From: Gymnopus androsaceus JB14
Taxonomy: Eukaryota > Basidiomycota > Agaricomycetes > Agaricales > Omphalotaceae
Direction of reading: 5' to 3'
Assembly: GCA_009733575.1 (NCBI GenBank)
Contig: ML770080.1
Span: forward strand, 8,594-21,000
Length of the DNA stretch: 12,407 nucleotides
The notes under the pieces were generated by a model. That model was not told the origin of the DNA. It saw only the letters and a program-made list of their open reading frames with translations, and made no database searches. Both the position numbers and the translations under genes were made by a program. The stretch's first letter is position 1. Every line of letters starts with the position of its first letter. Of this stretch, positions 1 to 8,009 are shown in pieces.

Positions 1-27
1 ATTTCATTGCTAAGTTAAATGAGTGAC

Positions 28-225
28 TCGAGGTTGACTGAGCTGACTGAGGTTGAACTGAGGTTGACTCAGGTTAACTAGATGACTGAGGTTGACATGA
101 GCTGACTGAGGTTAACTGGTTGACTCAGGTTGAACTGAGGTTTGACTCAGGTTGAACTGAGGTTGACTCAGGTTGAACTGAGGTTGACTCAGGTTGAACT
201 GAGTTGACTCAGGTTGAACTGAGTT
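28..225. repeat. Tandem minisatellite, ~21-bp unit with TGACTCA core
   Basis: The stretch is built from variants of a unit close to GGTTGAACTGAGGTTGACTCA. It is degenerate up to about 115 and then regular, with steps of 20-22 bp. The heptamer TGACTCA occurs at 65, 121, 143, 164, 185 and 205. Each unit also contains the short inverted pair CTGAG/CTCAG. No open frame of note crosses it. TGACTCA is the known binding site of Gcn4/AP-1-type bZIP factors, but whether that matters here is unknown; it may simply be a satellite. From 226 to 446 I see no gene, only A/T-rich sequence downstream of the next feature. Confidence 0.85.
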
Positions 226-446
226 GGGACCTCCAGAACATCAAGATACCTTCCCAACACTTCAATACACTTCTATCTAACCTTAGATCATCAAGGACTC
301 CCAGAAGACACACTTCTTCAACTTCAGTTTATTATTGAATGGACTTCGGGAAACTTATATTATCCTGTTGATACCTATCAGCACCTAGGATTAGGGGGGT
401 GGACTTATGCAAGCCCGGGAGACACCTAGGTATCCTTGAAGTATCC

Positions 447-802
447 TCAGGCTATCCAAGGCCCAGACCATTTTTGCTGATGTGGGTGAGGAGGACAGTT
501 ATCATCATCACTTTGATCTTTGTTATCCTCAAGTTGTTTCTTTTTGCGTTTTGACACTCTTTGGAAGCGTTGAATCCAATCATACAAGTTATAATCCTCA
601 TGCTCAATAGGTCTATGGGTGTAGTCAAAGGATGAAGATAGCCCTACAAGCTTACCATGTTGCTTTATAAGAACTAATCTTGGTTGAGCAGTTGCAGTAT
701 CCTGTGGATGATAAACAGAACAGGCTTCTGTAACAAATGTGTGCCAATAGAATGGTACAAATACATAGCTAGTGTAATGATCAGGGTTTTTCAATAAATA
801 TA
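447..802 (-). pseudogene. Fragment of a Helitron-type Rep/helicase protein
   Basis: About 118 residues are open on the minus strand, with a stop at 447-449. The stretch YLLKNPDHYTSYVFVPFYW, then LVGLSSSFDYTHRP and LYDWIQRFQRVSKRKKK, resembles (from memory of the family, not a search) the region between the Rep-like N-terminal domain and the PIF1-type helicase domain of fungal Helitron proteins. Intact proteins exceed 1000 residues, so this is a small piece; no HUH motif or helicase Walker motif is present. The open frame runs on to an ATG at 824-822, but residues before VYLL come from the terminal repeat of the neighbouring element (803-1547), so homology probably stops at about 802. The strongly basic then acidic C-terminal part could also be a separate small protein. 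The family call is moderate. Confidence 0.5.
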
Positions 803-849
803 CTGTACCATTTCGATTGACCATTCAGTCATGCATCATGGGTGCCTCT

Positions 850-1487
850 GAACTGAACTAAAATCCCAGTTCATCATGCATCATTTCCATCTCTGAACCA
901 AAAAAATAATTTGCCATGTTTTTAGGCTTGTTTAGCCTTTTTTTGAGGCTTTTTTGGCTCATTTTTGTGCATGCACGGTTGCGCGCAGTCATACTTACAG
1001 TATCATGTACAGTATCAATAATGTCAACTGATACAGTGAGCCCCATGTGAACCTGTATCATATTGCAGGTGGGGGAACTTGGTTTGATAGGGTAAATAAG
1101 TATACCAATGCACCGCCTAAGCTTTCTGCCATGCTGGGGCAGCCTCCAGTTGTGCAGGCCTCAAGTATATTTTTTGGGATTATGAAGATCTTTCATGCAG
1201 CTTTTTGGATAGTAGGTGACACATTTGGCCACTTCTGGTTCTTGAGATTGGTGAGATCAGAAGTGGTTGCCATTTTATCAAGGAATAAATTTTTTTGGAG
1301 ATAAAAGGGATGTGTAAAAATGATGTACAATCCACAGCCCACAATGAACCATTGTGAATTGATACTTATTACGAGTAAACTAGTAACACATATGTACTTC
1401 TATTGGCACTTTAGAACTGGTGCTGAACTGGTGAACTGAACTCAAAATTTGATTCATCATGCATCATTGGTAGCACTGAACCAATGA
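850..1487. repeat. Pair of ~54-bp imperfect direct repeats
   Basis: 850-902 and 1433-1487 both read GAACTGAACT, then a short A-rich variable part, then TTCATCATGCATCATT, a variable stretch and CTGAACCAA. They lie near the two ends of the presumed MITE, in direct orientation, so they are not part of its terminal inverted repeat. They look like subterminal repeats, which transposases often bind, but that role is inference. Confidence 0.6.
997..1034. repeat. Cluster of ACAGTATCA motifs
   Basis: ACAGTATCA occurs at 997-1005 and again at 1009-1017, followed by TGATACAGT from 1029. The same core is found as a 15-bp near-palindrome at 3636-3650, and GGTACAGTA forms the right end of the presumed MITE. 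The cluster probably belongs to the same repeat family. Confidence 0.5.
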
Positions 1488-1709
1488 ACTGATGGCATCA
1501 AGGTGTCATGCATCATCCTGGATGAACAGTCGATCAAAATGGTACAGTATGATTGATAAGTGACCAAATTTCTGACTGCATGTCTTTTTCCAGGAAATTT
1601 CAAATGCGGGAGTACAGGGGGAACTTGGCGAACCAAGTTTTATCTGCCTTCACAAGTTTATCTATGCGCCAGCACGCGAGGCGATTCCTAGAAGTACTTG
1701 CGTCACCAA

Positions 1710-1733
1710 CCGAGTCACAAATTTGTGACTCGG
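1710..1733. repeat. Perfect 24-bp palindrome
   Basis: The left half CCGAGTCACAAA is followed directly by its exact reverse complement TTTGTGACTCGG, with no spacer. CCAA at 1706-1709 and TTGG at 1737-1740 could extend the pairing past a 3-nt bulge. It lies in a 318-bp stretch (1548-1866) with no convincing gene; the only open frame there (1553-1843, plus) begins with a non-descript sequence and lacks any recognisable domain. It could be a cruciform or a dimeric protein-binding site, or debris of a foldback element. Confidence 0.85.
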
Positions 1734-1866
1734 GACTTGGAAAAATTTTGCATTTTGCTCAGCCTGGGATTCTCAATATTTGTTCTTGTTGTTCTGGCCC
1801 TTGTCCAATGATCTCAAATATTATTTCCACTATCATTAACTGATACAAATACTCATGTACACCACT

Positions 1867-1872
1867 TTTATT
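1867..1872 (-). terminator. Poly(A) signal AATAAA of the minus-strand gene ending at 1895
   Basis: TTTATT on the plus strand reads AATAAA on the minus strand, 22 nt downstream of the stop codon at 1895-1897. The position and the A/T-rich context fit a eukaryotic cleavage and polyadenylation signal and support the 3'-end gene model next to it. Confidence 0.6.
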
Positions 1873-1894
1873 GAATATAAACAACATTTAAACT

Positions 1895-2393
1895 TCAAAA
1901 TCGTGAAAATTGATAGTTCTGAGGGTATGTGAATGCATTTGGGTCCACAAAACCGAAATCGTCAGTGAACAATTGCAATTCCAAGGCCGGATAATAGGCA
2001 TGTAAGTCAGATTGAGATGTGTGAGCAATATCTGAGGCTAAAACGGGCTGATAGTAGCGATCCGAGGGTGATATTTGTGAAGGAGTTTCCGGGAATGGTC
2101 GATGTTGGAAGCGACTCGGAAAGGAAGACTGAGGAGTTGGGTATGGATTTCGAGACGTGCAGGCCTGCGGAGTTTCTGGATAGAAAGGTAGATTGCCATA
2201 AAACGCGTTGTAGCGAGGGTCCTTGCATGACGTAAGTACAAGTACTGGAAGGAGGGTGATTGGGTGTTACATGCGTGTTAGATATTGGATATGGGGCAGA
2301 ATTGAGCTGAATTGCTCTCTGATCAATTGAATGCTGGAACCGTGAAGCCGGTCCGGAAGGGGTAGCAATGGTGTGGTTAGAACGCGTAGTGTG
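1895..2393 (-). pseudogene. Last two exons of a 5'-truncated gene, Pro/Ser/Gln/Tyr-rich C terminus
   Basis: The final exon (2221-1895) encodes 108 residues rich in P, S, Q, F and Y, for example NLPFYPETPQ and RPFPETPSQISP, ending QNYQFSRF and a TGA stop. It joins in phase 0, across a 49-nt intron (2270-2222; GTAACA donor, CTTAC branch point, CAAG acceptor), to a 41-codon exon of similar composition (2393-2271, beginning HTTRSNHTIATPSGP). The frame closes with a stop at 2427-2429, and a coding-like sequence on the opposite strand begins at 2402. No upstream exons or DNA-binding domain were found on this strand up to 3650. The composition resembles the disordered C-terminal region of fungal transcription factors, but the family is not recognised. 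The intron and poly(A) signal show it was copied or broken at DNA level and is not a retrocopy. Confidence 0.55.
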
Positions 2394-2401
2394 CTGTCCA
2401 G

Positions 2402-2884
2402 GTAGGCACTGGTTCCGATGAAGAAGTTATTGTCACCGCCAGCTCTAGTGGCGCGAAAGCTGGTCTACGTTCCAAATGGGGCGGTGGCGAGCTGCGCTCT
2501 CGTGGCAAGATGGTTCGTCAAGGCTCAGGATCCAACCCTGGCTCCCCTGCTATCGGCGGTGGCTACGGAAGCTACACTGGCATGCCAGTATTGTCGACGT
2601 TCTCTCCGATACCTAATTCTCCGTATCTGGGTTATGATAGTGTGGCATATGGGAAGGATAAGAATTGGTCTGAGAACGGTTTTGAGAGTGACTAGTAGGC
2701 TCTCTATTGGAAGGTCCCGCAAACAAGGGAAGAGCTGAAGCTTGAACACGGTCCTGCACTGCCGGCGATTGACAGTGGAAAGCACGTCGAGCTTGAGCTT
2801 GTGACGCGTGTTGATGATCGTGAAAAAGAATGGAAAGCTTTGCAGGACTCGAGAGCCATCTACTTCACAAGAGACGTAAAGTGA
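2402..2884 (+). pseudogene. 5'-truncated 3' end of an unrecognised plus-strand gene
   Basis: From a splice-acceptor-like CCAG (2398-2401) the frame opens as VGTGSDEEVIVTASSSGAK, passes through a Gly/Ser/Pro-rich stretch (GSNPGSPAIGGGYGSYTG, then LSTFSPIPNSPYLGYDS), and meets two adjacent in-frame stops, TAG TAG, at 2693-2698. Directly after them the same frame again looks coding (ALYWKVPQTREELKLEHGP ... QDSRAIYFTRDVK) and stops at 2882-2884. Either the gene ends at 2695 and the rest is a relic, or a 57-nt intron (2642-2698, weak GTGGCA donor, TAG acceptor, phase 0) removes both stops, or the gene is dead. In-frame stops lie upstream at 2387-2389, and the opposite-strand gene occupies that side, so the 5' part is missing. 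I do not recognise the family. Confidence 0.5.
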
Positions 2885-2947
2885 AAAAAGTTAAATATAA
2901 AGTAAACAATAAGCACAATGCAGCGGACATACTGCATGCATTAAAGC

Positions 2948-2967
2948 GTAGTAGTTTGAGCTACTAC
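2948..2967. repeat. Small hairpin in a gene-free stretch
   Basis: GTAGTAG and CTACTAC flank a 6-nt loop. It lies in the A/T-rich sequence after the plus-strand gene fragment. The whole stretch 2885-3400 shows no supported gene. It holds only short open frames without recognisable domains and two GTCACAG(A/C)C-like words near 3165. Confidence 0.5.
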
Positions 2968-3403
2968 TCCAATCCAATCTAAATCCTGCAATAACCAACC
3001 ATTCCAAGATATCATTGCGGCAGGGATTGAGAGGAAAAAGCAGGAGAGATGTGACGGATTTCAGAGGTAAAAGGACTGAGCAGATAATGAACAAGGGTGG
3101 ATCGGAGGCGGTGAATCAGAGGCGATGAGAGAACAATGGAAAAAATTAAGCGCCAACATAGTCACAGAAAACCAGCGCCCAGTCACAGCCAATTTGGCGG
3201 GGATTTCAAGACTCTGTGACATTAAGGTTAGGGTGAAACAAAAAAGGAAATCGAGAGTGCGCGAGTGTAGTACATAAAGACGAATCCTTCATTTCATTCC
3301 GGACTCGTAACATTTAGGAATGAATGTACATTAAAGACTTAATTTAAAGTTCCTGTAGGAGAAACTGAATCATCAATACTGTATAGTTTCGAATTTAAGT
3401 TCA

Positions 3404-3615
3404 GTAACGCGTAACATGGGGTACTGAACTGGGGTGATTTCTATCTTCGTAACGCGTAACATCAGCCTTTGAACTACGAGTTTTCGGCGCTTATATGCCC
3501 AAATTTTGCAGCCGGCTATGCCGGCCACTATATTTGAACTGAATTTCAATGCATCACGCTGCCTAACGGCAGCTGAACTCTGAACTGAATGTGTCCAAGC
3601 CGTAACACGTAACAT
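3404..3615 (-). repeat. Three copies of ATGTTACGYGTTAC downstream of the receptor gene
   Basis: On the minus strand, ATGTTACGCGTTAC occurs at 3417-3404 and 3462-3449, and ATGTTACGTGTTAC at 3615-3602. The first two are identical over 14 bases. The motif contains the inverted pair GTTAC/GTAAC. Between the second and third copies lie two hairpins: GCCGGC-tat-GCCGGC near 3513 and GCTGCC-taac-GGCAGC at 3558-3573. The stretch is probably the 3' flank of the receptor gene, invaded by or derived from a small repeat element. No coding sequence is supported. Confidence 0.6.
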
Positions 3616-3635
3616 CGGCTGAACTTATTTTCGAA

Positions 3636-3650
3636 ATGATACAGTATCAT
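3636..3650. repeat. 15-bp near-palindrome ATGATACAGTATCAT
   Basis: The two 7-bp halves are exact inverted copies around a single central base. It begins only 3 nt beyond the stop codon of the receptor gene (3656-3654), so it would lie in the 3' untranslated region. The same core occurs around 997-1034. Confidence 0.75.
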
Positions 3651-3653
3651 TAA

Positions 3654-6600
3654 TCAGTCCTCAATGCAATGGAACCATTCCGCCCCATATACACTGCCAG
3701 CCAAGGATAACTTAGTGTACCCTAGCTGAGACATAATGCATAAATTGTGAGGCCGCCATAATGGTTTGCGAAACTGAGGAGGAATCCAAATTATGCCATA
3801 AGAACAATTGGGAAAGATAATCCATCCATCACTTGACAGATTCCAGTAATTGGGTGCTAAATAGGAAATGTAAGAAACCCAAAATTAATAGAAACCCTGA
3901 GAGAGTACCTTGTAATAATGTATTGTGATCTGTGAGGGTGTTGGCCATTGGAAAATTAATAGTGGCATTCCTGATCTTAGGTGTCTCATCACCAGAGCCA
4001 GGCACAATCCTGGTCCCATCAGGTGAAAAGGCAACTGAATAGACATAGCTATCATGACCCTGCATAGTATCACACATTTGAGCACTAGTAGTAGCATCCC
4101 AGATCCTGATTGTCTTGTCATCAGAGCTAGAAACAATTCTGGTCCCATCAGATGAAAAAGTAACTGAATTGACCCAATCATCATGACCCTGCAGAGCATC
4201 ACCCATTTGAGCACCAGTGGTAGCATCCCAGATCCTGAGTGTCTTGTCACTTGAGCCAGACACAATCCTGGTCCCATCAGGTGAATAGGCAGCTGAATGG
4301 ACATAATCATCATGACCCTGCAGAGCATCACCCATTTGAGCACCAGTAGTAGCATCCCAGATCCTGAGTGTCTTGTCATCAGAGCCTGACACAATCCTGG
4401 TCCCATCAGGTGAAAAGGCAACTGAATGGACATAATCATCATGACCCTGCAGAGCATCACCCATTTGAGTGCCAGTAGTAGCATCCCAGATCCTGAGTGT
4501 CTTGTCACTTGAGCCAGACACAATTCTGTTCCCATCAGGTGAAAAGGCAACTGAATTGACATAACCATTATGACCCTGCAGAGCATCACCCATTTGAGTA
4601 CCAGTAATAGCATCCCAGATCCTGATTGTCTTGTCATCAGAGCTAGATACAATCTTGGTCCCATCACATGAGAAGGTAACTGAATTGACCCAATCATGAT
4701 GACCCCACAGAGCATCACCCATTGGAGCACCAGTAGTAGCATCCCAGATCCTGAGTGTCTTGTCACTTGAGCCAGACACAATTCTGGTCCCATCAGGTGA
4801 AAAGGCAACTGAACGGACATAACCATCATGACCTTGCAAAGCATCACCCATTTGAGCACCAGTAGTAGCATCCCAGATCCTGAGTGTCTTGTCACTTGAG
4901 CCAGACACAATCCTGGTACCATCAGGTGAAAAGGCAACTGAATGGACATAATCATCATGACCCTGCTGAGCATTACTCATTTGAGCACCAGCAGTAGTAG
5001 CATCCCAGATCCTGAGTGTCTTGTCAAAAGAGCCAGACACAATCCTGTTCCCATCAGGTGAAAAGGCAACTGAATTGACATAACCATTATGACCCTGCAG
5101 AGTATCACCTATTTGAGCACCAGTAGTAGCATCCCAGATCCTGAGTTTACTGTCATTTGAGCCAGACACAATCCTGGTCCCATCAGGTGAAAAGGCAACT
5201 GAATGGACATAACCATTATGACCCCACAGAGCAACATTCATTTGAACACCATTAGTAGCATCCCAGATCCTCGGTGTGCTGTCAAAAGAGCCAGACACAA
5301 TCCTGGTCCCATCAGGTGAAAAGGCAACTGAATAGACTTGACCATGCAGAGCAGCATTCATTTGAACACCAGTAGTAGCATCCCAGATCCTGAGTGTTCT
5401 GTCATCAGAGCCAGACACTATTCTGGTCCCATCAGGTGAAAAGGCAACTGAACAGACATGACCATTATGACCCTGCAGAGCATCACCCATTTGAGCACCA
5501 GTAGTAGCATCCCAGATCCTGAGTGTCTTGTCAAAAGAGCCAGACACAATCCTGGTCCCATCAGGTGAAAAGGCAACTGAATAGACATAGTCATCATGAC
5601 CCTGCAGAGCATCACCCATTTGAGTGCCAGTAGTAGCATCCCAGATCCTGAGTGTCTTGTTGAAAGAGCCTGACACAATCCTGGTTCCATCAGGTGAAAA
5701 GGCAACTGAACAGACACCACTATCATGACCCTGCAGGGGACCACCTATTTGATCCCCAGTAGTGGCATACCAGATCCTGAGTGTCTTGTCATCTGAGCCA
5801 GACACAACCCTGGCTCCATCAGGTGAAAAGGCAACTGATTTCACAGCATACTTATGACCCTTCAATATTATACTATCTGTCCTTTGACTATATGCCACAG
5901 CCTCAATCTTCACAGTCCTTTTAATCTGAGGTCTACAATCCCAATTGTTATGTGACCAGGGAATGATACTTAGATACAAATGTGGTGTTGTTCCCCTCAC
6001 TTCACTAATTGCAAATTGTATGAGTAAATTTTGGAGGTATTTCATTATCCCTATTGCTTCCAATTTGGAATCAACAGATGTTAATTTCTGCCAACATTTC
6101 AGTTATCTATTCACTGAACATACCACTAAATGATACTTACCCTAAGCATGGAATCTATAGCTTCTCCACATTGTTGCAATAGGCCCAGTACACTCATGGC
6201 TTCAATCCAATATACTCCCTTCTCTTTCAAAAATTCGTGCAATCTCTTCATAATCTTATCTTGGATTTTGCATTTGATCAAATGATAACTCCAAAACTGG
6301 CAACAATATTGCAATGTTTCTCCTATGTTTTCCTCAACTCTCTCCTGAAAATTTGGCACTTCCCTATCTGGTATGAATGATGAAGGAAGATTGCAGATAT
6401 TGAATCTCAACATGTCCATTACAGTGAAACATCCAAATGCCAGTTTGAGATGCTGAGATGCAGAGGTATAAGTCACTCCCTGAACTGGTTTAAAGGTAGT
6501 AATAAAATCTGGGAATGATGCATGAAAGGTGAAAATGCAGTTATTTTTATCTGAGATGTAGCAAACTGCTTGCAATCTTTCAATCAGATCTATTACAAGA

Positions 6601-7840
6601 TTCACATCAACTCCCAAGAGCTCAGCTACAGCATTGCATGTTAATGGCTTTCCAGCAGTAATGATTGCATAAACAATCAACCAATCCTCTTCTGTTTCCT
6701 CATTGGATAGCCCCTCTGCTGAAATTGCACCATTCATAATACCAGCATAAAGTTGCTTGAGATCCTCTGGGTTGTTGTCCTGTTGGAGTGACTGTATCAA
6801 TCTTCTTTGTTGCCTTGCAAAACCTCTGACACTTTTCACATATTTAACTATTGTTGCTGCATAAATGAATAGCTTTCCTGATAACGATGTGAGCTGTTGG
6901 AGCTGTTCCTCTGCTAAGTATATCCCATTTAACTCAGCTTGAACATAATTGTATATATCTACCTGAACCAAACTTTCTGCAACCTGATGCAAGAGGAATT
7001 TGTTGATGTATGAAATTTCTGCAGTCTGTGTTGCATAATTTGAGTCCATAAGCTGTTGAATTGCCTGCTCTGGGCGACTAGTCATGAAAATCTTTAATCC
7101 AAGCAACTGTCTGTGCTGAATTGCTTCTACAAGTGGTTTAACTACTAGTGAAGCTTCATTGCATTCATCCAAAGCATCCACAATAAACACAGGTGGATGT
7201 ACCCTTTGCTGGCCCTTAATGGCAGCTTTCCAGGGTTCAATTAAAAGTGTTTTAACTTGCTCCTCTGGCTTTCCCCTTGGAAGATCAGGATCTTTATACA
7301 AAGCCTCCATAAGGGAAGCTGCAAATATTTCTGAGTACTTTGCCAGCTGATATGCCAGAGTAGGAATAATTAAATGATAGTCCCTGCATTCTGGAATCTG
7401 GCGGGAGCAAAAGAAAGTTCCAGCAAGTAGGCTCTCATCCTTAAGTTTCTTGCAAATGGACATTGCAATTGTGCTTTTGCCTGTCCCAGCCATCCCAGAC
7501 ATCCAGTACCCAAGTACTGAATCAGGTTTGATACTGGTTGCCCACTCAATAATATTTGAGAGAATCTCTTCCCTTGTGCCTGGACTGCATAACCTGCGAG
7601 CATATGCAATGTCTAGATCAGCATTGTAAAATGCCTGCCATGAGTAAGGAAGCTTTTTCCTGATTTCCTGCAAGATATACTTTCAGTTTGTTTCCTGATT
7701 TTGTTTCATAGATGGTGATTTACCTCCAAAAGTTTGTTCTGTTGTTGAGATCCATGATAAGAGATATTATATTGATCTCCTTGGACCTGGTTAAAAGTTG
7801 AATCACGTATTGAAAAATCTCGAGCGTTCCGAAAAGACAT
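3654..7840 (-). CDS. NACHT-WD40 NOD-like receptor (STAND NTPase), four exons, intact
   Basis: The exons are 7840-7724, 7667-6141, 6087-3909 and 3856-3654 (4026 nt, ~1341 residues). All three introns (56, 53 and 52 nt) are GT-AG and keep phase. The start ATG gives MSFRNARDFSIRDSTFNQVQ, leading to GDQYN at 21-25, a motif I associate with basidiomycete receptors of this type. NACHT follows: Walker A GMAGTGKST at 97-105, Walker B VFIVDALDEC at 199-208, sensor TSRPE at 235-239, then FHASFPDFI near 420. Fifteen WD40 repeats span 623 to about 1265. The last exon adds a 67-residue tail with DGWI, WIPPQFR and LAGSVYGAEW, conserved in such proteins. By family knowledge, ligand binding to the WD40 propeller drives NTP-dependent oligomerisation and non-self or heterokaryon-incompatibility signalling, as in Podospora HET-D/HET-E. 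It is divergent to NOP9. The ligand and effector are unknown. Confidence 0.92.
3937..5865 (-). repeat. Fifteen-unit 129-bp WD40 coding repeat array
   Basis: The array is 1929 bp, exactly fifteen 129-bp units less one 9-bp deletion in repeat 5 (LHGQVYSVAFS lacks three residues before the conserved VYS) and plus one codon in repeat 7 (ATTAGAQM). Units are almost identical (SVAFSPDGTRIVSGS ... KTLRIWDATTG) except at the residues after the GH dipeptide (DDY, NGY, NGH, DSG, HDW, DDW), at the residue before SVAF (Y, C, H, N, R), and after SGS (F, D, S, N). Repeats 10 and 14 share the variants DW, N, TFS, SSS and TI. Repeat 15 is degenerate (VPGSGDETPKIRNA). Such high internal identity with variation confined to surface positions is typical of fungal receptor repeats that recombine and diversify. 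Confidence 0.93.
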
Positions 7841-8009
7841 GATCGTGGTTGATGTTCAAGCGATGAATGTCACATTGTCACACTTCCCACAAGCAACTTG
7901 AGGGCAGGCTTTGAGTTCTGTCAGGCTCACGCCGCGGTTACGAGTTGATTGCCATCAATTAGCTTCCTATTGAGTTAACGGAGTTGGATTTCATTTCCTC
8001 GGCCTTTCG
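7841..8009 (-). promoter_or_regulatory. 5' flank of the receptor gene, half of a former shared promoter
   Basis: This is the 169 bp between the receptor ATG and the transposon boundary, including the left 9-bp target duplication (8001-8009). No TATA box is obvious. Together with 10057-10250 it would have formed a ~363-bp divergent promoter before the transposon entered. Promoter function is inferred from position only. Confidence 0.5.
8001..8009. repeat. Left 9-bp target-site duplication GGCCTTTCG
   Basis: GGCCTTTCG lies directly outside the left end of the transposon (8010) and recurs in direct orientation directly outside its right end (10048-10056). The copies are identical. Confidence 0.9.

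Larger units (their letters stand above)
803..1547. mobile_element. Probable Tc1/mariner-type MITE, 745 bp, TA-flanked
   Basis: The ends are inverted copies: CTGTACCATTTCGATTGA at 803-820 against TCGATCAAAATGGTACAG at 1530-1547, with 16 of the 18 positions matching. A TA dinucleotide lies immediately outside each end (801-802 and 1548-1549), which is the target duplication of the Tc1/mariner superfamily. TCATGCATCAT sits just inside both ends (829-839 and 1506-1516). No transposase frame is visible; the open frames inside (for example 1047-1304 plus and 858-1061 minus) show no recognisable domain. The left end cuts the Helitron fragment. The terminal repeats are short and imperfect, so chance similarity is not fully excluded. 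Confidence 0.45.

Noticed and set aside
1047..1304. 85-residue plus-strand open frame inside the presumed MITE
   Set aside because: No recognisable transposase or other motif; it is likely chance in A/T-rich repeat DNA.
1553..1843. 96-residue plus-strand open frame
   Set aside because: The composition is nondescript, it crosses a perfect palindrome, and there is no domain, splice or homology signal.
2017..2235. 72-residue plus-strand open frame
   Set aside because: It is antisense to the minus-strand exon, which has an intron in phase, biased composition and a poly(A) signal. The plus frame has none of these.
3226..3236. Telomere-like word TTAAGGTTAGGG
   Set aside because: It contains one TTAGGG unit and no array, so it carries no weight as a telomeric trace.
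3885..4973. A 362-residue open frame on the minus strand in another frame of the WD40 array
   Set aside because: It is a shadow of the tandem repeat: the absence of stops in one unit is copied to all. Its periodic peptide has no WD or other domain.
3937..5865. CRISPR-like or satellite array
   Set aside because: The regular 129-bp repeats are in-frame coding WD40 units of a eukaryotic gene, with no spacers.
3829..7673. Two separate genes, a 515-residue NACHT protein and a 744-residue WD40 protein
   Set aside because: Both open frames begin at TTG codons that lie in or next to splice sites. A GTAAGT...CAG intron (6140-6088) joins them in phase, and a further exon with an ATG lies upstream at 7840.
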